Shown here: one piece after another, positions 12,250-25,640 of the stretch
How positions within the stretch are numbered: position 1 is the stretch's first letter
Layout: each line of letters begins with the position of its first letter
Source: Pardosa pseudoannulata
Taxonomy: Eukaryota; Arthropoda; Arachnida; Araneae; Lycosidae
NCBI GenBank assembly: GCA_032207245.1
Contig: CM063501.1
Location: 59,489,670-59,553,669 of the forward strand
Direction: 5' to 3'
Length of the DNA stretch: 64,000 bases
Program-made: the position numbers and the translations under genes
The notes under the pieces: generated by a model
The model's input: the letters and a program-made list of their open reading frames with translations, nothing else
Told to the model about the DNA's origin: nothing
Database searches by the model: none

Positions 12250-12315
12250 TAAACTCAGGTCTCGAATAGCAAAACAGTAGACAGTGGCTCTCAAAACTAA
12301 ACAAAACCTTTTCGT
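12250..12315 (+). mobile_element. SINE family S1, 3' end fragment
   Basis: Only the 3' body survives: 'caggtctcgaatagcaaaac', then 'agtagacagtggctctcaaa' and an A/C-rich tail, matching the 3' half of the copies at 13370 and 63036. Confidence 0.4.
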
Positions 12316-12495
12316 TTTTTTTTTACTAATAATTGTTTAGTAACAATTTCGGGTTGTTTTTGTAATAATCTAATAATTTATATTTTAATATTTTATTTTT
12401 CTAATAATCTGTTTAGCAATAATTTTGTTTTTGTTTTACGTTTAGCAATAATTGTTTCCAATAAACACATTTAAAAAAAATGATTTCTAAATTAA

Positions 12496-12920
12496 CCCTC
12501 TGACTGTTCAACCCGCGATTTAAGCGGGCATGTGTTTTTCTTCCTTTATTTACATTCCGTCTTTTCACCGTTTAACCAGTGGAATAAATTATATACAGTA
12601 TTAGACGTTTAATTAGGTAATAAATATAATTATATGACTAGAACTATAGTTATATTAGATAATAGTATTATAGATTGTATGTTATAAATAGAAATTAACT
12701 CTATTTCAATTGAAATTTATTAAAAAATAAATTTTTCATGTGATAACATCGGAAATTAGTTTTTTCTGAAAGCTTAGTTCTCATGATAAGAGTGAATGTA
12801 AAAAAATATTTTCTAGAAAAAAAAATTAGTATTCCAATTCTCCAATTTTTATATAATACTTAAAAAAAAAACCCAGCAATTTTTAAAGAGGTCTCGGTTT
12901 ACAAATTGAGCAGTAGGGGG
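12496..12920. mobile_element. piggyBac-like MITE, TTAA at both sides
   Basis: Flanked by TTAA at 12492-12495 and TTAA at 12921-12924. Inverted ends are CCCTCTGACTGTTCAA on the left and, on the other strand, CCCCCTACTGCTCAAT on the right. About 425 bp, non-coding. The right-hand TTAA is also the left boundary of the next MITE, so the two are joined end to end. Confidence 0.6.
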
Positions 12921-12924
12921 TTAA

Positions 12925-13602
12925 CACATTGTGTGCGGGTACATTTCTCAGCGGAATTGTACCGGGAGCGGGCGTTTTGCGCGTAAATTTAGTTATTCCG
13001 TTAGATCTCAATAGTTCGAAAATTATTTTTCTATACCAACTTTTCGTATTTTATATTGAAATATATAAACCAATATATAAATAGAAATACATAAATAACA
13101 ACCATAAAATTTTTATAAACAAAAAATATATTTTTTAGTGGATAAATTTATAATAGTATCGTAAATATGAAAAATCAAATAGAAATAGTAGTATATAGTA
13201 TTAATTTATTCCCGTTCTGTGGTTTTGCAACGACTGATGTAAAAACCAGATTTTATTTGTCTAAATTTTTCCAGAATCTACGTAGTAGACAAGAATATTC
13301 GGCTTCGTTTTCCTATATATACCGTTATTTCTGTACCCACAAACGAACGATGTTGTTACACTAACCCGTCGCCGAGCGATGGCCGATTGGGTAGAGCACT
13401 GACACTCGGTACCGGAGTTCGTGGGTTAGAGTCCCACAGTGGCATGGATGTTCGTAGCCGTTCGGAATCGGCTTTAAGCTGTAGGTCCCGGTCTCATTAG
13501 AAAAACCAAACCAAACCAAACACTAACCCGTACTAGTACGTGACCCGCACTCAAGTATCAATCTTCAAAAAACGAACTAGTACGTGTCCCGCATACAATG
13601 TG
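12925..13602. mobile_element. TTAA MITE family M1, copy 1, interrupted by a SINE
   Basis: TTAA (12921-12924) is followed by CACATTGTGTGCGGG. The right end is CCCGCATACAATGTG followed by TTAA (13603-13606). The 15-bp inverted ends differ at one position. Without the SINE at 13370-13519 it would be about 520 bp. Three further copies lie at 51057, 52294 and 58693. TTAA duplication and end structure point to the piggyBac superfamily (inference). No transposase is encoded. Confidence 0.75.
13370..13519 (+). mobile_element. tRNA-derived SINE S1 with 12-bp target duplication
   Basis: The SINE lies inside MITE M1. It is bracketed by the direct repeat acactaacccgt (13358-13369 and 13520-13531), the signature of LINE-mediated insertion. 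The head has a tRNA-like A box (gatggccgattgggta) and B box (gtgggttagagtcccac). The body includes 'gttcggaatcggctttaagc' and 'aggtcccggtctcattag'. The tail is a short run of 'aaacc' repeats. This copy gives the clearest boundaries of the family together with the one at 63036. Confidence 0.85.
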
Positions 13603-13606
13603 TTAA

Positions 13607-14354
13607 AGATGAAAACAATAATAATATTGCTTTCGTTTTTTATTCCTTTTATAAACGTTCATGGTCATAATAATTCCTCATACCTTTTCTTTTATCTATA
13701 AATATTTTTCTAGATTTCTCTTTCTCTATCTGCTTACTAAAGTATTTAATAGATGTCATAACTTTTACTGGAAAAACAAAATTGAATTCAGTTACAGATC
13801 TTTTTTCAATCTAAGTTTTGTAGTTTATTATATGAAAAAGTAAAGAATTGAAGATAAATTTCTTTCGAAAGTAATTTAGTTTTATTATTATGACGGAAAT
13901 TGCCGTGGTGAGATATATCGACCTGGTGAAAAGATAGATTTTAAAATGATATACTCATATTTCATAAGCTGAAAGAGATTAAAAATCATGTAATAATAAA
14001 ATTCGATCTCTCAACATATTGGTATACATACGATATGAGTTCAAGTCTATTATATTAGGTAACTTAAAGATTGCAAAAAAATAAATGTTAAATTCTACTG
14101 ATAGTTCAATTAAATTATGACGAAACAAAACTAGAATCTTAATGGTTTTTATTTATAATATTTAGTTTTAATACATTATATTAAATCAGCTTTAATCAGC
14201 ATTTGTAAAACTTGCAACATAACTTGTAACAATTATATCACTTCGAGGGTATAGGATATTTTTTTTTGCATTAATGATAAAGATACACCAAAAATTATTT
14301 GCATTAACAACAATTTCATATTAGGAATTAAGATTTAGAAAAAGACATATATAC
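13607..14354. other. AT-rich spacer, nothing recognised
   Basis: No credible gene, RNA or repeat boundary seen. Confidence 0.4.
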
Positions 14355-14440
14355 TAGCATATAGCGCATTATATGACAGGATCAGTAAAACTTTTAATTT
14401 TCTAGAATTGTAAAGTACCCTGTGAGGCAGGAAAAAAATA
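14355..14440 (+). repeat. Repeat R1, truncated copy 3
   Basis: Begins 'agcgcattatatgacaggat', continues 'cttttaattttctagaattg' as in copy 2 at 11360, and is cut off by the long (TA)n tract. Confidence 0.55.
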
Positions 14441-14442
14441 GT

Positions 14443-15515
<1,073 letters not shown>

Positions 15516-16295
15516 CAGTGGACTCCGCTTAATGTGATCCCGGTTAATGTTATCAATCGCTGATTTTTATCAAAATCACTTGGTCCCGATTTTCTCTATT
15601 CCCGTGTATGTTAAATTTATCGCTTTATAAGATCATTGCATCGGTTAATGTTATCAGTTTTCAAACGTCATTTTAACTGGCAAAGGAATATTCACAATGT
15701 ATTCAGAAGGAACCCAATATCTTCTTTCCATTCGCTGTTTGAATTACGAGATATCTTCTCTTCCACCCAGGAAATGGCGATGAACAAACGAGTGGGAAAT
15801 TTACACGTTCTTGGAAATTTTCAGAAATATGCAAACCTTTCTGGTGATCGTTGGTTGTCAGATAAGCAGAAGCAACACATTATTATCTGAACTGAGGAGG
15901 AGCGTATGCACATTTTATGCCTTGCTCGCATACGTGCAGCTTTTCGATATGGAAACCAGAAAGCGAAATGATTTAAAATTAAAACAAAAGGATAGAAATT
16001 TTAAATCGTTATGAGTTGATTATGATTACGAACAATTTATCAATTACACTCTTAGAAAAAAATTGTAGACAGTCAACAACTGATCAATTTTCTAAATTAT
16101 GTATACAATTTTCATGCTTTAAAGGATAATATACAGTATATAAATATATTGTGTGTGTTTTGGTTTCGGTTTGAAATTTATTACGTGGGAATTAAAGGGG
16201 GGGGAATTCATCTAATTTTATATCGTTTATTGTTATCGTTTATTGTTATCAAAATCACGGTGTCCCAAACTGATCACATTAAGCGCAGTCCACTC
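15516..16295 (+). mobile_element. pogo/Tigger-like DNA transposon remnant
   Basis: The left end, after a TA, reads CAGTGGACTCCGCTTAATGT. The right end reads, on the other strand, AGTGGACTGCGCTTAATGTG, so inverted ends of about 20 bp are present with few mismatches. Just inside both ends the words 'gttatcaaaatcac' recur. The terminal CAGT and TA flank fit the pogo/Tc1-mariner superfamily. The 84-codon frame at 15636-15890 is a candidate remnant of the coding region (AKRKRVGNL-like helix-turn-helix part) but is too short to assign. Non-autonomous. Confidence 0.65.
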
Positions 16296-16746
<451 letters not shown>

Positions 16747-16944
16747 AATATATTAAAATGTGATTATGTGAACATGAAACTGGAGTCCTGCTGTAAAATC
16801 AATTGGACCTTGAAGTATCGAAAAAAAGAAACGGAAAAAACAAGTTTTCTTTCAATATATTTTGTACGTTTTGAATACTTTTTGGGTTTTTTGAAAATAA
16901 CAGTAAGCAAAAAGAAATTATATTAAGTTCCCGGTGGTACTATT

Positions 16945-16988
16945 GTACCATTTACAAAGGGTTACTGTTCTGTCTCAGTAAATGGTAC
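16945..16988. repeat. Small perfect hairpin
   Basis: gtaccatttac (16945-16955) is followed after 22 nt by its exact reverse complement gtaaatggtac (16978-16988). Function unknown; it could be a terminator-like fold or part of a MITE. Confidence 0.5.
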
Positions 16989-17883
16989 ATTCATAACAGT
17001 GAAATTCGTGCACTCATTATAAAACTTATATGATTACAGGATTTGTAAAACATATAGTTAACTTAAAGATAGAATAAAACTTAAAGTTTATTCCTAAATA
17101 TTAATACTATTTTGCTACAAACATTTATACAATTTCCAGGATTAAAATCCTCAGACTCTAGTATTGAAGATCAATTCTTTACCCATTCGACCGCAATTCT
17201 GCAAATTATTTGAACAATACATATAAATATTTTGGCTTTCCCTTATTTAAACTTGTGCTTAATTCTTATACTTAAGCTTTCTCATTTTATAAAATATAGC
17301 TTTAGGGAAAATATTAGAAGAAAATTTTTCTACGAGAAATGCTTGTTAAAATTTCCAAACTTATAGTAACTATCTTAACGTATAATAGGAACACAGCATT
17401 TAGTGCAGTGTTTTTAACCAAAATAATGGGATACAAATAAATAAAAGAATATCGTTGCTTGAAGTAATATAAAATGATGTAAAAAACAGTTTTCTTTTAG
17501 GAAGGAAAGTATTTGGATATCAAACTAACAGACCGTATTTGTGCCTTTAAACATAAAAAAATCACATTATTCTTTATAATGATGAAAATCCTCATACCTT
17601 GTTTTTGATATGTAAGTAACAAACGCATTTCGAGTATTTTAATGTCTAGAACTACTGTAGTTTCAGTCTGAAACAACTCCACTCTACATTTATTTTTTGT
17701 GCTTGATATTCTACTGCTCTGTAAGTATTTTCTAAATCATAATTAGAATCTTAATAATTAATTTTTCATACAAATTAGAATAAAAGAATTTTGAAGGAAC
17801 TGAAAACTAACATAAAAATATAGGATTAGCACAAGCTAGTGCTCAGATGTTAAATATTTATATATTCGAAACTATTACACACG
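16989..17883. other. AT-rich spacer, nothing recognised
   Basis: No gene or repeat family recognised. Confidence 0.4.
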
Positions 17884-18384
17884 TTACTATAATAAGAGTG
17901 GTAAAACCCTGCCCCGGCCTTAGCCATCCAGCTCCATTACTATACTAAGTGTGTTATACTCTGCCCCGGCCGAAGCCATCCAGAAACTGTATAACCGATC
18001 GCCACGACGGTAACCACCACACCACCAGGTGTTGCTGGCCTACGAGAGTTCCGTCATGGTTCGAGGATAATGTTGACGACCCCAGTAAGGAACAGTACTA
18101 CAGAGTAAGTTCCAGTCTACCAGGGAAGTCTGAAGGTAAAGATCACTCAGGAAACCCCGGGGTCGTGACACCCGAGTATACCTAAAGGAGGTATACCCCT
18201 GGAGGTTGCAGACGGCTATCATTGGCCTAGGAGGGACACTCCTAGTTACCAGGGGGCGCCACGAGGAGGCTGATAGCTGTCCTAGGTGAGGTACCGTAGT
18301 ACAACACCCTGAGGCTCATCCCCAGAGCTGCGCCGTAGCACTGCTGAGGAGACTCACTGCCCCGCCCCCCCCTCCATTACTATA
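17884..18384. mobile_element. GC-rich inserted element of unknown class
   Basis: A sharply GC-rich block in AT-rich DNA. The core 17945-18371 is bracketed by the 13-bp direct repeat ctccattactata (17932-17944 and 18372-18384), as expected for a retroposon target duplication. The first part is also locally duplicated with a 53-bp period: ttactata...ctgccccggcc...gccatccag occurs at 17884 and again at 17937. Internal short inverted pairs such as gtatacc/ggtatac (near 18176-18196) suggest a structured RNA. There is no convincing ORF. It could be a SINE or the end of a LINE; I cannot name it. Confidence 0.55.
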
Positions 18385-18583
18385 ATAAACGAAACGAAAG
18401 AAAAATGTGTCATTTTTTCCAGTTACCAATGTTTGATGTGTAACCTTTTTGTTAGATAACGAACATTTCATCTGTAATTAGTTTCGTTGATGTATTTTGT
18501 TACATAACAATGTCAATGATTCTAAGGCCGCGCAAAATAGTTCTTTTTGATCTTGCACTATCTCATCACTGTGGCATTATGGG

Positions 18584-18768
18584 TTGGGGTTTAGTTTTGG
18601 TTTGGAGTGTTACCGTCTACTGTTTTTCAACAGGAGGTCTAATGAGACCGGGACCTACAGTTTGAAGCCGATTCCGAAGGGCTACTAACATCCATGCCAC
18701 TGTGGAATTCGAACCCATAAACTTCGGTACCGAAGGCCAGCACCCTAACCAATCGGCCATCGTTCGGA
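18584..18768 (-). mobile_element. tRNA-derived SINE S1, minus strand
   Basis: Reads on the minus strand as the same family as 13370 and 63036, with A box (cgatggccgattggttaggg), a B-box region with one change (gggttcgaattcc) and the body 'ggtcccggtctcattagacc'. The flanks share the 8-bp direct repeat attatggg (18576-18583 and 18769-18776). Confidence 0.82.
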
Positions 18769-18776
18769 ATTATGGG

Positions 18777-19398
18777 CCGGGGAAAGTCCCAAGTATTTAT
18801 TAGGATATATAAGAGAAAAAAATATAAACGATTCGTATAGTGGTTAAATATTTCCAAGCTGAAAAAGAGATCAGAGATTACCCTACTACACTTAAAGTTA
18901 TACAATCATAGAAACCATGAGCAGGGTCAAAGGAATTACCAAACTCAAAAGATTAATACTGACACAGAACAACATAATGACACATTTATTTTCAGCTTAA
19001 CGAACAAGCGAAATAATTAGCAGTAAGTTGGGAACACACTTACCCATCTCTCGATTATACTTCTTATGGTGCATGGAAAAGACATGTACCATAAACGGTG
19101 CAAAGCAGCAAGATACAAAAAAAAATGGTTCAATCCCGCTTGTAACTTTACGGCGCCTTGCATGTCGAGAGCACGCCAAGTCCATAGTATTAAACTCGCC
19201 AATTTTCGTAAGCCCTTCAGCAGGAAGCCGTGATGCTCAAACAGGTGCGCCTACACACCATTGGTTAAAGTGACATTATGGGGAAATAGAGAGCAACTTT
19301 TATCGCTGTTTTATTAAGGGAATTAAGGCAACAGATGCAAAACTTTTCCAAGTCGCTCACACATCATAACAAGGCAAATAATTAATCTCTTTGATTAA
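18777..19398. other. Spacer with no assigned gene
   Basis: Overlapping short frames on both strands at about 18997-19273 mark a slightly GC-richer patch. No family recognised. Confidence 0.35.
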
Positions 19399-19541
19399 AG
19401 GCCGATCCCACCAAAGTCGTTTAAGGCTATCCGCGATTAATCTCGGTTTAAACAGAGAATTGCGTTCCCCCATTGGTTGGCTTCAGGGTTAGTTGTGGCT
19501 AATCGTAGTTAGCCTTTAAACGACTTTGGTGGGATGGGCCC
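19399..19541. mobile_element. Short MITE with long inverted ends
   Basis: About 143 bp. The left arm contains gatcccaccaaagtcgttta followed by aggcta, and the right arm is its near-perfect inverse (tagccttt, then aaacgactttggtgggat). The outermost bases are AGGCC and GGCCC. A TAA lies outside both ends, which would fit the 3-bp TWA duplication of PIF/Harbinger MITEs (inference). Non-coding. Confidence 0.75.
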
Positions 19542-19699
19542 TAATAATTGAACAGTTTGGCCAGAACCATCCAATGACTTCCCATTAATGCAGAGGCAAA
19601 CTTACAGTAAGTAATGCACAAATTGATAAAAATTAACAATTAAATTATGAACAATAATTGTTATGTTGTTTAAACAAGCTATTCGGAGGATCACTGCAT

Positions 19700-20300
19700 A
19701 ACAATCACCTGATAGGTACATATTCTGACGTTTGGCACACAATATTTTTAAGTTTCCTCTGACAGCCACTCTTTTTGAAAAGCGCCGAGTTGTGGTGTGT
19801 TGCCAAATTCTGATCCGCATTGCCCTTGGCGAATTTTTACCGCATTGGATGCGCCTACATACAATTGATCTTTTTGTTATCCACGCTCAACTCTTTTGTT
19901 CACCTGTTAGGTACAACGATTTTTATGCAGGAGGGCACTCCACTTTATGTTGCTAGTCGTGTGAAAGATCTTTAGAGCAAATCGTTTGGTGATGATAGCG
20001 TGATGAGACGCCACGTCATCATGCTTGTCCTCCCAACTTCCCAGAAATCACTCCCTGTGATTATTGGCTTTGTGGTTACCTGAAATCAGAATTATACTAC
20101 GATCGACCAACATCAATAGTAATGCTAAAATACAATATCCAATATCAGTATCTCCCTATAAATACAGATATGCTGTACAGTGTTGTTCACTGCATTATCT
20201 CTCAACTACAGCTATTGTTAAGAAATGACGGTGGACATGTTGAGAATTTTTCTGAAGAACTTTGTCCATGCTTTCTCATAATTTTTTATGCTAATTCTTT
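19700..20300 (+). pseudogene. Transposase fossil, Tc1/mariner-related DDE type
   Basis: Translating across frames on the plus strand gives pieces of a DDE transposase common in arthropod genomes: 'FMQEGTPLYVASRVKDL' (around the second catalytic Asp, here Glu), 'SFGDDSVMRRH', then, after a frameshift, 'ITPCDYWLCGYLKSELYYD' (the third catalytic block, normally PDLTPCDFWLWGYLK). A stop codon and at least one frameshift break it. The region upstream (about 19730-19900) may be its N-terminal part. No terminal repeats were located. Confidence 0.6.
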
Positions 20301-21454
20301 CTGATAAAACACCAACTGCTGGCCATTTTTTCAAATTTTATTTGTTACAATAAACTCTATGTCAATTGTTAGGATTGCTTGGACTTACCCAGTGGTCAAT
20401 ATTAGTTTGTTACATATATCCAATTTTCGACATTTTGAAATTGTAAATAGAGTCTTTAATTGTATTGGTCACCATTTGTACTGATCTTTTCTTTTTTTTT
20501 ACTTAATCTTTGCATTTTGGGTTTTTGCATTTATTTTGTTTTCCACTATGTGAAAATTTACTCTTGAATTTGGTCAGCCCAGTACTGTATAAACATTATT
20601 TACAGTTGCTGTGAGCTGACTTCGACAGTTGTTTTAATCCCCCGTGTGGCTATTATATTAGACTCATTATTTTATTGCTCGTAGAGCAAGTTTATAATGT
20701 TATTGTTTTTAAATTTTAATGCTTTGTTAAATAAACTGCGTGTTTTTAAAAAAATAATGTTTGCTTTCTTCACTCACCATACTTGTCACTTTGTTTAAAA
20801 TGTTATTTGAGGCCGTCATGTGTGTCAATTGTCACCTCTCTACCTACATTATTCCTTGAATTATTGCTTTTTCAAACATATGGTCATTTTTTCTCCTCAC
20901 AGTACATGAAATTTTCAACATTTGTTCTCTATTTTTTTTAATAATTACTTTTGTTAAATTTATTTGTCAACCTACACCTTTTTTATGATGCTTTAGTTTG
21001 TTAAAACTCTAGAAGTACTAAAAGAACTGTCCACATTCATAAACTCAAAGAAAAAACATGTACTTAAAGTATTTTCCTTATTACAATTTCAACCTTCATC
21101 TCAATGTTCCAGATGACGAAGTCTGGATTTTGAGATAGAGTGGATTTTAAGGTAGTTTCCCACAACTTCCAGACTCAAATCTGGTTCTCAGGGTATCCAG
21201 CTGCGCATCTTGATGGCAAGAGCCTCTCATCCCCGGATTATTACCTCACTACAAAATCTGAAAGGTTAAAATATCCACACCCTGGTTATACAAGGGTTCT
21301 AAGAAACAGAATTCATACCCCAAAGGCAAATTTTGGCTCTCAGGATTCCATCCATTTTGGTTCTCCTGAAAAAAAATTAAATTAATGAATAATTTCAAAA
21401 GCTTCTGAGCAGAAATGATAATAAATTAATAAATCTAAACCGACAAGCATTGTT
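20301..21454. other. Spacer, no gene recognised
   Basis: The part at 21100-21400 is less AT-rich and has an 81-codon frame without recognisable motifs. It abuts the Tc1-like fossil and may be an untranslated part of the same element. Confidence 0.35.
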
Positions 21455-21665
21455 AGACCTACCCTAGCATTCATCACAGCAGAAATTCTTTTAGACATGG
21501 AATCTACAAAACTTTTCAACACTTCTGGTATTTCAAGGCACAAGAGTTTAACTATTGTTGTATGAATCTCTGTTTGGGTCTGTGAGGATATTTAGCTAAT
21601 TTTCTTCCAATTATACTTCATGATTTTTCAATAGGATTTATGGTGACAAGTTCTGCTACAATTTC
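21455..21665 (-). pseudogene. Tc1-like transposase, C-terminal fossil
   Basis: On the minus strand, with stops and a frameshift, the sequence yields 'INPIEKS' and 'GRKLAKYPHRPKQ' (family: PDLNPIE..W..MKR.L..YP..P) and, further on, 'SMSKRISAVMNARVG' (family C-terminus: SMP.R..AV...KG). The order and spacing fit the last 65-70 residues of a Tc1-family transposase. Nothing upstream is preserved. Confidence 0.6.
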
Positions 21666-22294
21666 AAAGGATAGGAAAGAGTCGACATATCATTACTAGC
21701 TCAATCAGAACTTCTCGCAGAAGTTTCCACGAAACTAGTTTCACGACACATATGAATAGGAAAAAACAATTCTGAGCAAATCAGTGTGCAGAAAACAATT
21801 GGTCTAAGCCATGATTCACAAAAATTGGAGTAGTTTAAATCGTAAATAAATTTTGTTCAGCCACGAAAGATTTCTTTAATGTTTGGAACAATTACTGTCG
21901 TTTGACATAAAACAAAAGAAAATATTAGGCCAGACTACTTAATTCATAAAAAAATTATTCAAATGGTGTTCGGCTGCATATCCTAAAAGTCAACTGCATG
22001 GCTTCATTTTGAACAGACAACTATAAAGAGTCACCAATAAATTGGTGTGCTAGAGGATCTATCGTTTCCTATGTTAACATATGTCAACAAAAACTAGCAC
22101 CCTGTCAAGCATCGAGAAAGGTAAGAAAAACTTCAAAATTAAATTAAACTTTATTAGAGTTCTATTCTGACCGTTAAATCTAAACCTTCTTTTGGGGTCC
22201 ATAAAGGCTGAATATGAAAAACAAGTTTTAATTCTTTTTTAATGGCTAGATTCATATTCTCTCATAAAAAGTAACAAAACGTTAACGGTTTTGT
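21666..22294. other. Spacer, nothing recognised
   Basis: No coding or repeat signal beyond base composition. Confidence 0.35.
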
Positions 22295-22475
22295 TTCGAA
22301 ACGTAAACTAAAAAGGGAAAGAGGTAGATCAAACACCAGATGGGTTGATATAGTTGAGAAAATGCTATATGAAACTGGAATCGACCGTTGGAGAACTGTG
22401 GCAGCAGATGTTTCTCGATGGTAGAAACTTTTAGAGACAGACTTGACCTGCGGCAGGCTGTAGAGCTACAGAAGA
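22295..22475 (+). pseudogene. Non-LTR retrotransposon (LINE) ORF2 3'-end fossil
   Basis: The plus-strand translation contains 'KRGRSNTRWVDIVEKMLYE' followed by 'GIDRWRTVAADVSRW'. This matches the C-terminal tail found after the reverse transcriptase of many LINEs (typically GRP.TRW.D.V..D...LG...W...A.DR..W). A stop codon follows immediately in 'SRW*'. Only this tail remains, as expected for a 5'-truncated, old insertion. Confidence 0.62.
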
Positions 22476-22950
22476 AGGATTCATATCCTACTGAGAGTTA
22501 ACTCAGAGTGGAAGGCACTTTATCTACTGAGAGGTGGAGGCACTTTATGCTTTTTTATATTTTACACACGTGAAAATCGCTATGAACAAAAGAATCTTCA
22601 GGAAATAATTATTCAAGTTTTGCACTATAATACAAAGGAAGATGTGTTGCAGAATTCCACCACTAAAAGAGTGGTTTCTGCTATCAAAGCTCCTGCCGGC
22701 AAAACATAATGTAAAATGCTTTTTATTCAGTAACATTGATTTTTTTGTCTTTCTTGCTAGGAAGAACTCGAAATGGTGCCTTTATTCCATTTGTTTTCGA
22801 GGAACTAAAATAAATTCTGATTTCTGTACATTTTTTTGTAGGCTATATTTTATAAAAATAAACAACCATTTTTGTACAATAATTTATTCATGCCTTGTAT
22901 TTAAACTAATTTTGTAAATTGACATAAAAATATTTGAACTGATAAGATAT
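22476..22950. other. AT-rich spacer
   Basis: A 91-codon frame at 22642-22917 overlaps an antisense one and has no recognised domain. Not called as a gene. Confidence 0.35.
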
Positions 22951-23430
22951 TATTTATTTTGGGCTAATTTATGAAAATAATTTAACTTCTCAAACTTGCA
23001 TCATTTTTGAAAGTAGGGTATCCTGTGCTGCCATCTATCCATATAATATTATACTAAGTTATAAATTCGTAAAGTATTATTTTGAAGGAAGTAATTATGC
23101 AAATTGAAAAATACTTCAAGGTATTTTAGAGAAAAATATACTTATTTATGTATGAGTTATATGCAACTGACCACTTCACACATAGTCTTCCTTTATTTTG
23201 GGCTTATTTATGAAAATAATTTAGTTTCTCAAATTTGCATCTTTTTTTGGAAGTAGTAAATACTGTGCTGCCATCTATCAATTTCATATTATACTAAATT
23301 ATAAATTCGTAAAGTATTATTTTGAAGTAAGTAATTAGATAAATTAAAAAATACTTTAAGGTATTTTAGATAAAAAAAAATACTTATGTATGAATTTTAT
23401 ACAACTAGCCACTTCACACTCCGTCTTTCA
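22951..23430 (+). repeat. Two-copy tandem repeat, period about 241 bp
   Basis: 'attttgggctaatttatgaa' at about 22957 recurs as 'attttgggcttatttatgaa' at about 23198. The two units stay aligned through 'gtgctgccatctatc' and 'aaattcgtaaagtattattt' to 'cacttcacac'. The units are visibly diverged (tens of differences), so the duplication is old. Confidence 0.75.
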
Positions 23431-23469
23431 TTGTGGTTTATAAGATTCCCGAATGAATATATTTATTTC

Positions 23470-25640
23470 AAAATTTAAAATGTATTACACAAGAAGTTTT
23501 AAAAATTTCAAAATTAAATACTCAGTCAAATAATAAGACATTTTATCTTAACTTTCTTCGTTAATTTCATTCTATATCTGATATTTATCTTTCCACTTGG
23601 ATAAAGAAAAAGTAATGGCATATCTTGCTCGATTATTTAAGTAGAACCAATGTACATATACAAATAAAAATATCACTTCCCAACTAAAGATAATAAATAT
23701 TTTGAAACATCTGTAGAGTAAATAATCGTTGATATAATCCTTAACTATAATTATCTGTTCTGAGACTTATCCTTAGATAATAAAAAAGTAATAAAAATAA
23801 AAGTGAGACACTTTTAATTTTCTAAACGATCACATTGTTAACAAGGAATAGATTTTCGTATAAAATAGTAGTTAAACAGATAGAAATATGCTAAAAAAAT
23901 TAACTGAAATGAAAAATTCATAAATTAATTCTCGTCACAAATTCCTCAAACCTGTATAATCTTATACCATATTTAAAATACTATCTTATTAATCAATTTA
24001 CTTAAAAATTAAAAAATAAAAATTCGAATGACAATTGCAATTAAAGAAGCGTGAATTGAAAATAAAAATTCTGACAAATAATAATAGAAAAAAAGTAAAA
24101 TCTAAAATATTCCTATACCGTAGAGAAAATTGTATATAATATGTAGTAATAAAAATACTAATAAAATGTCAATACTAATAAAAATAAAATAAATAAAATT
24201 TACATGTTATAAAAGCATGAAAATGTAATTTTAAATCAATTTTATACAGTATTAAGTGAATTAAGTTACCTAAAAGATTTTAATTATCGAAGCACGTCAT
24301 TCAAAGCTAATTGTATACAACACTAATAGAAAAAAAATAAATTCATAAGATGTTTCTGGTATAAAAACATAAAAAATTTCATTTTAAATCACATTTTATA
24401 CACTATGACATGATTTTACTAGAAAGATTTTAATTATTTTAGCATGCCATTCAACGTAAATTTCATATAATATATGGTCGCTAATACAAACATAAAAGTA
24501 AATAAATAAAATATTCCTATAATAAAAACATCAGAAATACAATTTTTAATCTCATTGCATGCAAATTTAAAATGTATTACACCAGAAGTTTTAAAAATTT
24601 CACAATTAAATACTCACTCAACTAATAAGACATTTCATCTTAATTTTGTTCATTAATTTAATTCTATATCTGATATTTATCTTTTCCTTTAGCTCAAGAA
24701 AAAGTAACTGCATGTATTGCCCGATTATTTTAGTATAACCAATGCACATATACAAATAAAAATATCACTTCCCGACGTAACTAAACATTATCAGAATTTT
24801 GAAATATCTGTACACTAAATAATCATTGATTAACTCTAACAATCTATTCTGAGATGTATCCTTTAAGAATAAAAAAAAGTAATAAAAAAATAAAGAGAGA
24901 GAGAGAGAGACACTTTTAATTTTCTAAACGATCACATTGTTAACAAGGAATACATTTTCGAATGAAAAGAATAGCTAAACAGATAGAAATATGTTACAAA
25001 AAATTAACTGAAAGGACAAATTCATAGTTTAATTCTCGTCCTAAATTCCTAAAACTTGTATAATCTTATACCATGTTTAAAACACTACCTTATTAATCAA
25101 GTTACTTAAAAATAAAAAAAATCAAGTGACAAATAGCAATTAAAGAAGAGTGAAATGAAAATATAAAATTTGACAAATAATAATAGAAAGCAGTTAAAAA
25201 CTAAAATATTCCTGTACCTCAAATTTTATATAATATGTAATAATAAAAATACTAATAAAAATAAAATAAATAAAATTTACCTGGTTTAAAAACATGAAAA
25301 ATGTCATTTTAAATAACATTTTATACACGATCAGGTGAATTAAGTTACCTAAAAGATTTTATTTGCCTAAGCATGCCATTCAAAGATAATGCATACAAGA
25401 CTAATAGAAAAAAATAAATCATAAGATGTTTCTGGTATAAAACATCAAAATTTTCATTTTAAATCACATTTTATACACTGTCCAATGATTTTACTAGAAA
25501 GATTTTAATTATTTTAGCATGTCATTCAACGTAAATTTCATACAATATATGGTAGCTAATACTAACATAAAATAAATAAATAAATAAATAAAATATTCCT
25601 TTAATAAAAACAATCAAAATATAATTTTTAATCTCATTGA
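23470..25640 (+). repeat. Tandem duplication, period 1,092 bp
   Basis: Copy 1 runs from about 23470 to 24561 and copy 2 from about 24562 to 25640. Anchors such as tgtattacac (23481 and 24573) and 'cttttaattttctaaacgat' fix the period at about 1,092 bp. Each copy contains internal, weaker repeats ('aaaacat...cattttaaat...catttta...acac'). The sequence is extremely AT-rich and non-coding. A (GA)n run of about 16 bp lies at 24896-24911 only in copy 2. Confidence 0.85.

Noticed and set aside
22642..22917. 91-codon cysteine-containing frame as a secreted peptide gene
   Set aside because: No signal peptide followed by an ordered cysteine pattern, an overlapping antisense frame, and AT-rich context make it unconvincing.
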